This document shows, piece by piece, positions 24,391 through 33,000 of a stretch of 64,000 bases of DNA. Position numbers and translations under genes: made by a program. The notes beneath the pieces were generated by a model. That model saw only the letters and a program-made list of their open reading frames with translations, was not told the origin of the DNA and ran no database searches. The stretch is from Streptomyces sp. NBC_01446 (GTDB lineage Bacteria > Actinomycetota > Actinomycetes > Streptomycetales > Streptomycetaceae): assembly GCF_026340095.1 (NCBI RefSeq), contig NZ_JAPEPO010000001.1, positions 5,108,001-5,172,000 of the forward strand. The letters are read 5' to 3'. The first letter of the stretch is position 1, and each line of letters begins with the position of its first letter.

Positions 24391-25851
24391 CTAGTTCGCC
24401 GGCGGGAGTTGGTTGGTGCGGGACGCTTGTGCGTACCAGTGCGCGCTCGACTTCGGCGTACGTTTCTGGGTCGCGTAGTCCACGTAGACGGCCCCGAAAC
24501 GCTTCTCGTAGCCGTACGCCCACTCGAAGTTGTCCATCAGCGACCAGAGGTAGTAGCCGCGGACGTCCGCGCCGTCCTTGATCGCGCGGTGTACGGCGGA
24601 CAGGTGGCCGTGGAGGTACGCGATGCGCTCCGGGTCGTGGACCCGGCCTTCCGGGTCCGGCTTGTCGTCGTACGCCGCGCCGTTCTCCGTGATGTACAGC
24701 GGCAGGCCCGGCGCCTCCCTGGTGTAGCGCATGATCAGGTCGTGCAGGCCCGTCGGGTCGATGGTCCAGCCCATCTCCGTGCGCTCACCCGGGGACTGGT
24801 GGAAGGCGACGTCGTCCGCTCCTGGCCAGGGGGAGTGGTCGCTCGCGCCGTGGCCGTCGGACCGGGTCGTGGGGGCCGACGGGGCCGAGGAGACCAACGA
24901 CGGCGTGTAGTAGTTCAGGCCCAGCGCGTCCAGTGGCTGGTGGATCGCCGCCAGGTCGGTGGCGTGGATGAAGGACCAGTCCGTGATGCCCGCGGTGTCC
25001 GTGATCAGGTCCGCCGGGTACTCCCCGTGCAGCATCGGGCCGTGGAACACGCCGTTGGCCAGGTTGTCGATGCGCCGGCGGGCGTCGTTGTCGGCGGGGC
25101 TGTCGGGTGAAAGGGGCCTGACCGTGGAGGAGTTGAGGCTTACTGCCACCTCTGCTCGGGGTGGCAGTGTTTGGCGTAGTGCCTGTGTTGCCAGGCCGTG
25201 TGCCAGGTTGAGGTGGTGGGCCGCTCGGAGCGTTGCCGCCGGTTCTGTCCTGCCTGGCGCGTGCACACCCGAGCCGTAGCCCAGGAACGCACTGCACCAG
25301 GGCTCGTTGAGCGTGATCCAGAGGTCCACCCGGTCGCCCAGCGCCTCGCCGACCATGCCCGCGTACTCCGCGAAACGGTACGCCGTGTCGCGTGCCGGCC
25401 AGCCGCCCGCGTCCTCCAGTTCCTGCGGCAGATCCCAGTGGTAGAGCGTCAGGGCCGGCTTGATGCCCTGGGCGAGGAGTTCGTCCGTCAGACGCCGGTA
25501 GAAGTCCAGGCCCCGCTGGACCGCCGGGCCGCGGCCCGTGGGCTGCACCCTCGGCCACGAGACCGAGAAGCGGTACGTGCCCAGGTCCAGGTCCTTCATG
25601 AGCGCCACGTCGTCCCGGTAGCGGTGGTAGTGGTCCACCGCCATGTCGCCCGTGTCACCGCCCGCCGTCCTGCCCGGCGTATGGCTGAACGTGTCCCAGA
25701 TCGACGGCGTCCTGCCGTCCTCCCGCACCGCCCCCTCGATCTGGTACGCCGATGTCGCCGCTCCCCAGAGGAAGCTCGGCGGGAAGGTGGGGGCGGCGGT
25801 GGATGTGGGAGTGGGATCTGTTGTGGGTGTCTGGGTAATGGGCTTAGGCAT
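24391..25851 (-). CDS. bglC: GH1 beta-glucosidase of the cellobiose operon
   Basis: 486 aa, ATG at 25851. Seen: GH1 signature FLWGAATSAYQIEGA, acid/base Glu in TLNEPWC and nucleophile Glu in YITENGAAY. No signal peptide, so cytoplasmic: it splits imported cellobiose/cello-oligosaccharides to glucose. The first 25 residues are a Thr/Pro-rich leader. It is the last gene behind cebEFG, 68 bp after cebG. A CebR box lies directly on the start codon and supplies the only GGGAG Shine-Dalgarno-like sequence, so repressor binding would also mask the start in DNA. Orthology to BglC rests on context and operator. Confidence 0.93.
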   Translation of the reverse strand: MPKPITQTPTTDPTPTSTAAPTFPPSFLWGAATSAYQIEGAVREDGRTPSIWDTFSHTPGRTAGGDTGDMAVDHYHRYRDDVALMKDLDLGTYRFSVSWPRVQPTGRGPAVQRGLDFYRRLTDELLAQGIKPALTLYHWDLPQELEDAGGWPARDTAYRFAEYAGMVGEALGDRVDLWITLNEPWCSAFLGYGSGVHAPGRTEPAATLRAAHHLNLAHGLATQALRQTLPPRAEVAVSLNSSTVRPLSPDSPADNDARRRIDNLANGVFHGPMLHGEYPADLITDTAGITDWSFIHATDLAAIHQPLDALGLNYYTPSLVSSAPSAPTTRSDGHGASDHSPWPGADDVAFHQSPGERTEMGWTIDPTGLHDLIMRYTREAPGLPLYITENGAAYDDKPDPEGRVHDPERIAYLHGHLSAVHRAIKDGADVRGYYLWSLMDNFEWAYGYEKRFGAVYVDYATQKRTPKSSAHWYAQASRTNQLPPAN

Positions 25852-25864
25852 GGAAGCGCTCCCA
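25851..25864. promoter_or_regulatory. CebR operator at bglC start
   Basis: TGGAAGCGCTCCCA, one mismatch from the consensus palindrome TGGGAGCGCTCCCA. The first base of the start codon overlaps the site. In S. scabiei and S. griseus CebR is known to bind such sites at bglC and cebE. Confidence 0.9.
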
Positions 25865-25919
25865 TCGGTAGGAAGTTGTGGGGTGGGGCCGCCGCTTGCG
25901 GCGGCCCCCAGAAAAAACG

Positions 25920-26822
25920 TCAGCCCTTTACCGCGCCCTGCATGATGCCGCCCACGATCTGCTTGCCGAACAGCAGGAACGCGATCAGCAGCGGCAGCGT
26001 GCCGAGCAGGGCTCCGGCCATGATCACCGAGTCGTCGGGGATGTAGCCGGTGCCCAGTTGGTTGAGGGCCACCTGGACCGTCGGGTTCTCCCCGTTGAGC
26101 GCGATGATCGGCCACAGGAAGTCGTTCCACGCCATCACGAACGTCAGCAGCCCGAGCACCGCCATCGCCGGTCGCGCGGCCGGGAAGACCACGTGCCAGA
26201 CGACCCGCAGGCTGCTCGCCCCGTCGACCCGGGCGGCCTCTATGAGTTCGGTGGGCAGCGCCTGGACCAGGTACTGGCGCATGAAGAACGTACCGAAAGC
26301 GCTGACCAGGGTCGGCAGGATGACCGTCTGGAGATGGTTCGCCCAGCCCAGGTCCGTCATCCACAAGTACAGCGGGACCACCGCGAGTTGGGGCGGAATC
26401 ATCATCGTGCCGATGGTTATCAGCAGCAGCGTGGTCGAGAACCGGAAGCGGAGTTTGGCGAAGGCGAAACCGGCGAGCGTGGAGAACAGCACCGTGCCGA
26501 CGGTGATGGTCGCCGCCACGAGGATGGTGTTCCACATCGCGGTGCCCATGCCGGCCTGGTTCCAGGCGGTCTCCAGGTTCTTGAACAGGTTTCCGCCGAA
26601 CCAGAAGGGGGGCGGTGTCTGCGCGAGGCGGGTGTTGGTGCGTGAGGCCGCGACCGCCGTCCACAGAAGCGGGGCGAGCGAGATCACGGCGAACAGGATC
26701 AGCACGAGGTACGTGACCGGACCCGCGTGCAGCTGCTTGCCCGCGCCCAGGATCCGCCGCCGACGCGGCGGTTCGGCGTCCTGCGCGACCTGAGGCGGTG
26801 TCGCGTCGGTGATGGTGGTCAT
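25920..26822 (-). CDS. cebG: Cellobiose ABC transporter permease CebG
   Basis: 300 aa, ATG at 26822 overlapping the cebF stop (ATGA); the longer open frame is not used. Seen: six hydrophobic segments and the binding-protein-dependent permease EAA loop (ELIEAARVDGASSLRVVWHV) near residues 185-205. Family knowledge: MalG-type subunit; works with CebF, the lipoprotein CebE and the shared ATPase MsiK, which is encoded elsewhere and not in this window. Confidence 0.93.
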   Translation of the reverse strand: MTTITDATPPQVAQDAEPPRRRRILGAGKQLHAGPVTYLVLILFAVISLAPLLWTAVAASRTNTRLAQTPPPFWFGGNLFKNLETAWNQAGMGTAMWNTILVAATITVGTVLFSTLAGFAFAKLRFRFSTTLLLITIGTMMIPPQLAVVPLYLWMTDLGWANHLQTVILPTLVSAFGTFFMRQYLVQALPTELIEAARVDGASSLRVVWHVVFPAARPAMAVLGLLTFVMAWNDFLWPIIALNGENPTVQVALNQLGTGYIPDDSVIMAGALLGTLPLLIAFLLFGKQIVGGIMQGAVKG

Positions 26823-27850
26823 TGGGTTTTCCTCAGCCGTCGGGTGATCAGCAGGTTGACCGCGGCCACGATGAGCAGGATCAGGAACATCGACCAGGCG
26901 ATCGCGGACGCCTTGCCGAGGTTGCCGACGATCCAGCCCTGGTCGTACATGTACAGGCCGAGCGTCTGGTACTGGTGCTCGGACCCGCCCTTGGTGCCGC
27001 TGACCCCGCCGAACAACAGGGGCTCGCCGAAGAGTTGGGTCGCGCCGATCGTGGAGACGACCACCGTGAACAGGATCGTCGGACGCAGCATCGGAATGGT
27101 CACGTGCCGGAACTGCTGCCAGCGGTTCGCGCCGTCCAGGGCAGCCGACTCGTACAGGTCGGCCGGGATGGCCTGCATCGCCGCCAGATAGATCAGCGCG
27201 TTGTATCCGGTCCACCGCCAGATCACGATCGAGGAGACCGCTGCTTGCGAACCCCAGTCGGATTCACGCCAGTTGACCGGGTCGATGCCGACGAGGTCGA
27301 GCGCCCAGTTGATCATGCCGGTGTCGGGCGAGAAGAGCAGCACGAAGACGAGCGTCGCCGCGGCCACCGAGGTGGCGTACGGGGTGAGCATGACGACGCG
27401 CCACACGGTGGAGCCGCGCAGCCGGTAGTTGAGCATGTGCGCGAGCCAGATCGCCGCGATCAGCTGCGGCACGGTCGAGATCACGCCGATGGTGAACGTG
27501 TTCTTCAGCGCGTTCCAGAAGAAGTCCGACTGGAAGAGGTTCGTGTAGTTGTCCAGGCCCGCCCAGGTCTGGCCGTCCAGGTTCGACAGCTGCACATGGT
27601 GCAGCGAGTACCAGGCGGTGTAGAGCAGCGGCACCAGTGAGAAGGCGCCGAAGATGATGAAGAAGGGGGAGATGAACGCGTACGGGGACGCCTTCATGTC
27701 CCAGCGGTACAGCCGGCTGCGCCAGGTGCCGGCGCCCGTCGGCGCCGTACCGCGACCCTGAGCGCCCCGGGCCGCGCCCGGCTCCTGGGAGCCGGGCGCG
27801 GTGTCGGCGCTCGTCGCGGACTGCGCGAGAGCCTCGTCGGAGCTGGTCAC
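26819..27850 (-). CDS. cebF: Cellobiose ABC transporter permease CebF
   Basis: 343 aa from the GTG at 27850, which overlaps the cebE stop by GTGA. Seen: a disordered 45-residue Ala/Gly-rich N-terminus, then six membrane segments of the MalF type and the EAA loop (DLYESAALDGANRWQQF). Partner of CebG in the inner-membrane channel. The tight overlaps on both sides show translational coupling across cebE-cebF-cebG. Confidence 0.93.
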   Translation of the reverse strand: MTSSDEALAQSATSADTAPGSQEPGAARGAQGRGTAPTGAGTWRSRLYRWDMKASPYAFISPFFIIFGAFSLVPLLYTAWYSLHHVQLSNLDGQTWAGLDNYTNLFQSDFFWNALKNTFTIGVISTVPQLIAAIWLAHMLNYRLRGSTVWRVVMLTPYATSVAAATLVFVLLFSPDTGMINWALDLVGIDPVNWRESDWGSQAAVSSIVIWRWTGYNALIYLAAMQAIPADLYESAALDGANRWQQFRHVTIPMLRPTILFTVVVSTIGATQLFGEPLLFGGVSGTKGGSEHQYQTLGLYMYDQGWIVGNLGKASAIAWSMFLILLIVAAVNLLITRRLRKTQ

Positions 27851-29175
27851 TGGTCGAGCACGTCCTTGACTTCCTTGGTGGCCGCGTCCCAGCCCTGCGC
27901 GGGCGACTTGCCCTTCTGCTCGACCTGGAGGATGCCGGTGTCGGTGATCGCCGTGCCGATCGGCTGGTCCTTGATGCCGAAGACCTGGACCGGGATGGTC
28001 TTCGCCGAGTCGGAGAAGATCTGCGTCAGGGGCGCGTCGGAGAAGAACGTGGTCGTCGCGGCCTGCGGCTTCAGTCCGGCGTACGCCGAAGGTGTCGACG
28101 GGAAGCTGGCCTGCTTGGCGAACACCTTCGCCTGCTGCGCGGGCGCGGTCAGCCACTTCGCCAGGGCGATGGCCTCCTTCTGGTGCTTGCTCGCCGTCGG
28201 CACACCGATGAACGAGCCGCCCCAGTTGGCCGCGGTCGGCGCGGCCGCCACGTCCCACTTGCCCTTGCCGGCGTCACCGGACTTCTCCTGGATGTAGCCG
28301 AGCATCCACGCGGGGCAGGCCACCGTGGCGAAGGTGCCGTTGGCGAAGCCCTGGTTCCAGGTCTGGTCGAACTGCTTCAGCTTGGCCGACATGTTGCTGG
28401 TCGCCACCTCCATGGCGGCGTTCCAGGACTTCTTCACCCCCGTGGACTTGTCCCAGATGACGCTGCCGTCCTTGTCGTAGTACCGCTGCTTCTCGCCGCC
28501 GAGCGCCGCGTTGTACACGGAGGACGCGGAGTCCACGTACTTGGTCTTGCCCGGCGCCTTCTTCATGTACTGCTTGCCGAGGTCGACGTACTTGCTCCAG
28601 TCGCCCTTCCACTGCGCGGCGAGCTTGGTGCGGTCGGTCTCCAGGCCGGCCTTCTCGAACAGGTCCTTGCGGTAGCAGATCGCCATCGGGCCGACGTCCG
28701 TGCCGAGCCCGATGAGCTTGCCGTCCTTGGTGGTGGCCTGGGCGTTCTTCCAGTCCAGCCACTGCGACTTGTCGACCTCCTTGCCGAGGTCGAGGAACTT
28801 GTCGGCCTGCGTCTGGACGGCCTCGGTGATGTTGCCGACCTCGATCGCCTGGATGTCGTCCGTGCCGGATCCGGCCTGCAGCCGGGTGAGCGTCTTCGGC
28901 CAGTAGACGTCGGTGCGGGTGGTGACGTTCTCCTTGATCGTCACGCCCGGGTGCAGCTTCATGTACTCGTCGTAGAGCCCGGCCTGCTTGTAGCCGAAGA
29001 CGCCGAACGTGCCGATCGTGAGGGTGGTGCCGCCCTTGTTGCCGGCACCGCCGCTCGAACCGCCGTCGGATCCTGAGTTGTCATCGGTCGCGCATCCGGC
29101 GAGCAGCCCTGTGGCCAGGGCGGCGACGACCGCGAAGGTCATCGCGCGTCGGGACGTGCGGGCAGTCGTGCGCAT
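27847..29175 (-). CDS. cebE: Cellobiose/cellotriose-binding lipoprotein CebE
   Basis: 442 aa, ATG at 29175 with GGAGGAC. Seen: a lipoprotein signal peptide with lipobox LLAGC (about residues 21-25), a Gly/Ser-rich tether, then a type 1 extracellular solute-binding fold rich in Trp/Tyr, suitable for sugar stacking. Family knowledge: CebE delivers cello-oligosaccharides to CebFG; in S. scabiei it is also the entry point for the signal that induces thaxtomin, though no thaxtomin genes are present here. A perfect CebR box lies 122 bp upstream. Confidence 0.94.
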   Translation of the reverse strand: MRTTARTSRRAMTFAVVAALATGLLAGCATDDNSGSDGGSSGGAGNKGGTTLTIGTFGVFGYKQAGLYDEYMKLHPGVTIKENVTTRTDVYWPKTLTRLQAGSGTDDIQAIEVGNITEAVQTQADKFLDLGKEVDKSQWLDWKNAQATTKDGKLIGLGTDVGPMAICYRKDLFEKAGLETDRTKLAAQWKGDWSKYVDLGKQYMKKAPGKTKYVDSASSVYNAALGGEKQRYYDKDGSVIWDKSTGVKKSWNAAMEVATSNMSAKLKQFDQTWNQGFANGTFATVACPAWMLGYIQEKSGDAGKGKWDVAAAPTAANWGGSFIGVPTASKHQKEAIALAKWLTAPAQQAKVFAKQASFPSTPSAYAGLKPQAATTTFFSDAPLTQIFSDSAKTIPVQVFGIKDQPIGTAITDTGILQVEQKGKSPAQGWDAATKEVKDVLDQ

Positions 29176-29297
29176 TGTGTCCTCCAAAGTACTCACTTGC
29201 TCTGAAGTGCCAACCCCGGCCAACTGCCTTGCTACGCCCGTTTCTTCACGTGCGGCTCGGGCGGGGAACGTGCGGCTTCTGTATACGCCCAGTAGAG

Positions 29298-29311
29298 TGG
29301 GAGCGCTCCCA
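29298..29311. promoter_or_regulatory. CebR operator, cebE/cebR intergenic region
   Basis: TGGGAGCGCTCCCA, an exact 14-bp palindrome matching the CebR consensus. It lies between the divergent cebE and cebR genes, so it can control both. Confidence 0.95.
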
Positions 29312-29429
29312 TAGGTGATGTGTTGAAGAGTCGTCGCTCGGCCCGGGGGTGTCAAGATGCCGGGCAGCGGCAACTTGGTGCGGTTATCGGGCTGTTAGAT
29401 TCCGCGTGAGACTTGGGGAGGTGGGAGTC

Positions 29430-30476
29430 ATGGCGGCTCGCGGCACTCACGGCAGGCGTCCGACCCTTGAGGAGGTCGCGGCCCGGGCGGGCGTGGGCCG
29501 GGGCACGGTCTCCCGGGTGATCAACGGCTCGCCCCGGGTGAGCGACGCGACCCGCGCCACGGTCGAGGCCGCCGTCGCCGAGCTCGGCTATGTGCCGAAC
29601 ACGGCGGCCCGCGCCCTCGCCGCCAACCGCACCGACGCCATCGCCCTCGTCGTGCCCGAACCGGAGACACGTTTCTTCGCGGAGCCCTACTTCTCCGACA
29701 TGCTGCGCGGCGTCGGTGCCGAGCTCGCCGAGACCGAGATGCAGCTCCTGCTGATCTTCGCGGGCAACGACCGGGAGCGGCAGCGCCTCGCCCAGTACCT
29801 CGCGGCGCACCGTGTCGACGGAGTCCTGCTGGTGTCCGTCCATGCCGACGACCCGCTCCCCGATCTGCTCAGTCAGCTGGAGATCCCCGCCGTCATCAGC
29901 GGCCGTCGCTCCGCCGCCGAGACGCTGCCCTCGGTGGACTCCGACAACTTCGCGGGCGCGTACTCGGCCGTCGAGCACCTCCTGGGCCGCGGCCGCACCC
30001 GTATCGCCACGATCACCGGCCGGCTCGACGTGTACGGCGCCCAGCGCCGCGTCGACGGCTACCGCGCCGCCGTCGAGGCGGCCGGCCGTGAGGTGGACGA
30101 GCGGCTCATCGTGCCGGGGGACTTCACGGAGGAGGGCGGCCGGCGCGCGATGGCCGAGCTCCTGGAGCGCTGCCCCGAGGTGGACGCGGTGTTCGCCGGG
30201 TCGGACGTCATGGCTGCCGGCGCCCGCCAGGTGCTGCGCGAGGCGGGCCGCCGTCTCCCCGACGACGTCGCCCTGGTCGGCTACGACGACTCGGCGATCG
30301 CCCGGCACATGGACCCGCCCCTGACCAGCGTTCGCCAGCCGATCGAGGAGATGGGCCGCGCCATGATCGACCTGCTGCTCGCCGAGATCGCCGACCGGCG
30401 CCCGGCCGCGTCCCGCACACTCGACGGCCGCCAGCTTGTCCTTCCGAACGAACTGGTGCAGCGCGCTTCGTCCTGA
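29430..30476 (+). CDS. cebR: LacI-family cellobiose repressor CebR
   Basis: 348 aa, ATG at 29430 behind GGGGAGGTGGGAG; the open frame extends upstream but the HTH starts correctly here. Seen: LacI headpiece TLEEVAARAGVGRGTVSRVINGS with hinge helix PNTAARALA, and a periplasmic-binding-like effector domain. Family knowledge: CebR represses cebEFG-bglC and is released by cellobiose. Identification rests on the adjacent perfect operator, the divergent cebE and the gene order. A shared terminator with tRNA-His follows. Confidence 0.94.
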   Translation: MAARGTHGRRPTLEEVAARAGVGRGTVSRVINGSPRVSDATRATVEAAVAELGYVPNTAARALAANRTDAIALVVPEPETRFFAEPYFSDMLRGVGAELAETEMQLLLIFAGNDRERQRLAQYLAAHRVDGVLLVSVHADDPLPDLLSQLEIPAVISGRRSAAETLPSVDSDNFAGAYSAVEHLLGRGRTRIATITGRLDVYGAQRRVDGYRAAVEAAGREVDERLIVPGDFTEEGGRRAMAELLERCPEVDAVFAGSDVMAAGARQVLREAGRRLPDDVALVGYDDSAIARHMDPPLTSVRQPIEEMGRAMIDLLLAEIADRRPAASRTLDGRQLVLPNELVQRASS

Positions 30477-30535
30477 GGGGGCGCGTCGGCCTCAGGCGTG
30501 TGTGTCGTCCTGGGTGGCGCGGGGCGCCACAACGA

Positions 30536-30569
30536 TCAAGGCCCCGGTTCTTTCGAACCGGGGCCTTGA
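30536..30569. terminator. Bidirectional terminator between cebR and tRNA-His
   Basis: A 15-bp perfect stem (TCAAGGCCCCGGTTC and its complement) around a TTTC loop. It serves cebR on plus and tRNA-His on minus. Confidence 0.88.
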
Positions 30570-30577
30570 TCATTCAG

Positions 30578-30651
30578 GGTGAGTGACGGGACTTGAACCC
30601 GCGGCCACCTGGACCACAACCAGGTGCTCTACCAACTGAGCTACACCCACC
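30578..30651 (-). tRNA. tRNA-His (anticodon GTG)
   Basis: Minus strand: G-1 then GTGGGTG acceptor, TAGCTCAGTTGGTAGAGC D arm, anticodon stem CCTGG / CCAGG with loop TTGTGGT (anticodon GTG), T arm CGGGTTCAAGTCCCG, closing CACTCAC and discriminator C. The G-1:C73 pair is the His identity element. CCA is not encoded. Confidence 0.97.
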
Positions 30652-30692
30652 ATGTCCGGTCGTATGTCGTTCTTCCGACCGGCCGAGAAAAA

Positions 30693-30745
30693 GTGTACAG
30701 GGTCCGAAGGGGTGCTCGCGCACCCCTTTTCCGGACCCCGTACAC
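30693..30745. terminator. Long imperfect hairpin after orn
   Basis: GTGTACAGGGTCCG and AAGGGGTGC pair with GCACCCCTT and CGGACCCCGTACAC around a TCGC loop, with small bulges. It is positioned to end the adpA-orn transcript before tRNA-His. Confidence 0.75.
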
Positions 30746-30771
30746 AGGGGTCGGAAATGCGGTGCGAGGCG

Positions 30772-31374
30772 CTATTCCGCAGGCAGCGCGTGCTTGGCCG
30801 CGATCTTCTTCGCGGTGTCGGAGTCCGGTCCCGGCTGCGGGACGAAGACCGCCTCGCGGTAGTAGCGCAGCTCGACGATGGAGTCGCGGATGTCGGCGAG
30901 CGCGCGGTGGTTGCCGTTCTTGTCCGGACTGTTGAAGTACGCCCTCGGGTACCAGCGGCGCGCCAGTTCCTTGACCGAGGACACATCGACGATCCGGTAG
31001 TGGAGGTAGTCCTCCAGCGTCGGCATGTCCCGCAGCAGGAATCCGCGGTCGGTGCCGACCGAGTTCCCGCACAGGGGCGCCTTGCCCGGTTCCTTGACGT
31101 GCTCGCGTACGTACGCGAGGACCTGCTCCTCGGCGTCGGCGAGCGTCGTGCCGCCCGCGAGTTCGTCGAGGAGGCCCGAGGCGGTGTGCATCTGCCGCAC
31201 CACCTCGGGCATGGTCTCCAGGGCCTCGGCCGGCGGGCGGATCACGATGTCCACGCCGTCGCCGAGTACGTTCAGCTCAGAGTCGGTGACCAGTGCGGCC
31301 ACCTCGATGAGCGCGTCATTCGCCAGCGAGAGCCCGGTCATCTCGCAGTCGATCCACACCATGCGATCGTTCAT
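30772..31374 (-). CDS. orn: Oligoribonuclease
   Basis: 200 aa, ATG at 31374; the frame is open 21 codons upstream but those lie in the adpA tail. Seen: DEDDh exonuclease motifs: WIDCEMTGL (Asp, Glu), CGNSVGTDRGF and NHRALADIRDS (His, Asp). Family knowledge: degrades 2-5 nt RNAs and pGpG, the last step of c-di-GMP breakdown, which links it functionally to the CdgA-like protein in this window. In S. coelicolor ornA lies directly downstream of adpA and is partly co-transcribed with it; here the gap is only 10 bp. Confidence 0.96.
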   Translation of the reverse strand: MNDRMVWIDCEMTGLSLANDALIEVAALVTDSELNVLGDGVDIVIRPPAEALETMPEVVRQMHTASGLLDELAGGTTLADAEEQVLAYVREHVKEPGKAPLCGNSVGTDRGFLLRDMPTLEDYLHYRIVDVSSVKELARRWYPRAYFNSPDKNGNHRALADIRDSIVELRYYREAVFVPQPGPDSDTAKKIAAKHALPAE

Positions 31375-31384
31375 GCGCCTTACC

Positions 31385-32593
31385 CTACGGCGCACTCCTC
31401 TGCCCGGGCAGACTCGCGCGCCCCGCCGCATACGCATCCGAGCTCGGTTTGCCCGGATCTGTCGGCAGTGAGGCGGTGGGTCCGGGGTAGGTTCCGGCCG
31501 CCGCGGTGCGCCGTGACTGGGCCGGGACCGGGGTCTCCGGTCCCGGCGCCGCGATCTCCACCGGCTTCTCCGGCTGCGGCCGGCGCGCCCGGTAGGCCGC
31601 GCGGTACGCGGCCGGGGACGAGCCGAGCTGGCGCCGGAAGTGCCCGCGCAGGGCGACCGGCGACCGGAAGCCGCAGCGCCCGGCGACCTCGTCGACCGAG
31701 TAGTCGGAGGTCTCCAGGAGCCGCTGGGCCTGCAGCACCCGCTGGGTGATCAGCCACTGCAGGGGAGCGCTCCCGGTCAGGGAGCGGAACCGGCGGTCGA
31801 AGGTGCGGCGGCTCATGTAGGCGCGCGCGGCGAGGGTCTCCACGTCGAACTGCTCGTGGAGGTGCTCCAGCGCCCAGGCGACGACCTCGGCCAGCGGGTC
31901 GGCACCGATCTCCTCAGGTAAAGACCTGTCGAGGTAGCGCTCCTGGCCGCCGCTGCGGCGCGGCGGGACCACGAGTCTGCGGGCGAGCGCTCCGGCCGCC
32001 TCGTTGCCGTGGTCCGTGCGCACGATGTGCAGACACAGGTCGATACCGGCCGCGGTCCCGGCGCTCGTCAGGACGTCACCGTCGTCCACGAAGAGCTCGC
32101 GCGGGTCCACGTGGACCGATGGGTAGCGCTTGGCCAGCGTCGGCGCGTACATCCAGTGGGTGGTCGCCGGGCGGCCGTCGAGCAGGCCGGCCGCGGCGAG
32201 GACGAAGGCGCCGGTGCAGAGGCCGACGATGCGCGCGCCTTCCTCGTGCGCGCGGCGCAGCGCGTCGAGGGCCTCCTCCGGGGGCGGCGAGGTGATCGAC
32301 CGCCACGCGGGCACGACGACGGTGCCCGCCCGCGAGATCGCGTCGAGCCCGTGGGGCGCGGTGAGTTCGAGGCCGCCCGTCGTGCGCAGCGGGCCCTCCT
32401 CACCGGCGGACACCAGCAGCCGGTAACGCGGAACCCCGGCGTCCTGGCGGTCGATGCCGAACACGGAGAGCGGAATGGAACTTTCGAAGATGGGTCCGCC
32501 GCTGAACAGCAGCACCGCGACTATTTCCCGGCGGCGTCGCCCGGAAAGCTTCCGAGCTGCCGCCTCCGGCGCAGCAGTGGAGTCGTGGCTCAT
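31385..32593 (-). CDS. adpA: Central developmental regulator AdpA (BldH)
   Basis: 402 aa, ATG at 32593 after GAGGGGGG. Seen: an N-terminal DJ-1/PfpI (GATase1-like) domain with IVGLCTGAFVLAAAGLLDG (about 120-140), and an AraC-type double HTH (LAARAYMSRRTFDRRFR and EVAGRCGFRSPVALRGHF) near 240-330, then a Pro-rich tail. The sequence is nearly the textbook AdpA. A TTA leucine codon at 31919-31921 (RS-L-PEE) separates the two domains, so translation depends on the bldA tRNA. Family knowledge: activates hundreds of genes for aerial growth, secreted proteases and antibiotics, and binds its own promoter. Confidence 0.98.
   Translation of the reverse strand: MSHDSTAAPEAAARKLSGRRRREIVAVLLFSGGPIFESSIPLSVFGIDRQDAGVPRYRLLVSAGEEGPLRTTGGLELTAPHGLDAISRAGTVVVPAWRSITSPPPEEALDALRRAHEEGARIVGLCTGAFVLAAAGLLDGRPATTHWMYAPTLAKRYPSVHVDPRELFVDDGDVLTSAGTAAGIDLCLHIVRTDHGNEAAGALARRLVVPPRRSGGQERYLDRSLPEEIGADPLAEVVAWALEHLHEQFDVETLAARAYMSRRTFDRRFRSLTGSAPLQWLITQRVLQAQRLLETSDYSVDEVAGRCGFRSPVALRGHFRRQLGSSPAAYRAAYRARRPQPEKPVEIAAPGPETPVPAQSRRTAAAGTYPGPTASLPTDPGKPSSDAYAAGRASLPGQRSAP
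31919..31921 (-). other. TTA codon in adpA (bldA-dependent)
   Basis: The minus-strand codon TTA (Leu in DRSLPEE). TTA is decoded only by the developmentally controlled bldA tRNA in Streptomyces, and this position is the conserved one in adpA. Confidence 0.97.
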
Positions 32594-33000
32594 CCCGCTA
32601 AGCCCCCCTCGGTGGTCGCGGCGCCCTTAGTAGTGTGACGGGCTTGTCGCTCCAGCACGTTTCCCCTCGGTCCTGCAGAGTCCCCCGCCGATGGACAGTC
32701 ATGATCGAATCTACTGCGTCCGGTGGTCCCGTCGTGACCAGTTGGGGATCCGGCACATTGTCGACATGGCAACTTGGCGTGAAGCATTCGATCACGAAGC
32801 GTGGCACTCAGGGGCGTTGTAGGGAAGTGCGCCTCAACTCAGTGGCCGGTCCCCGTAGGGTGCAAGCGCCTTCTACGGTCCTTTCATGCCTGGTGGCACG
32901 GGGGTTGAAGGCGGGTGACGGCAAGAAATGCGCGGCCGGGCGAAGTTGGCTGAAAATATACGCGGTAGTGCGCGGAAACCAGTCAGCCCTCCGGCGCGCA
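32594..33000. promoter_or_regulatory. Long adpA upstream region
   Basis: 407 bp without a credible gene. It is less GC-rich than its surroundings (for example 32697-32800) and contains several TGGC-type AdpA half-sites (ATGGCAACTTGGCGTGAAGC near 32765-32784, GTGGCACTCAG near 32801). Known AdpA autoregulation makes these plausible sites; none is certain. Confidence 0.5.

Noticed and set aside
29352..30308. 318-codon minus-strand ORF over cebR
   Set aside because: It is the mirror frame of a LacI regulator with a clear HTH and operator.
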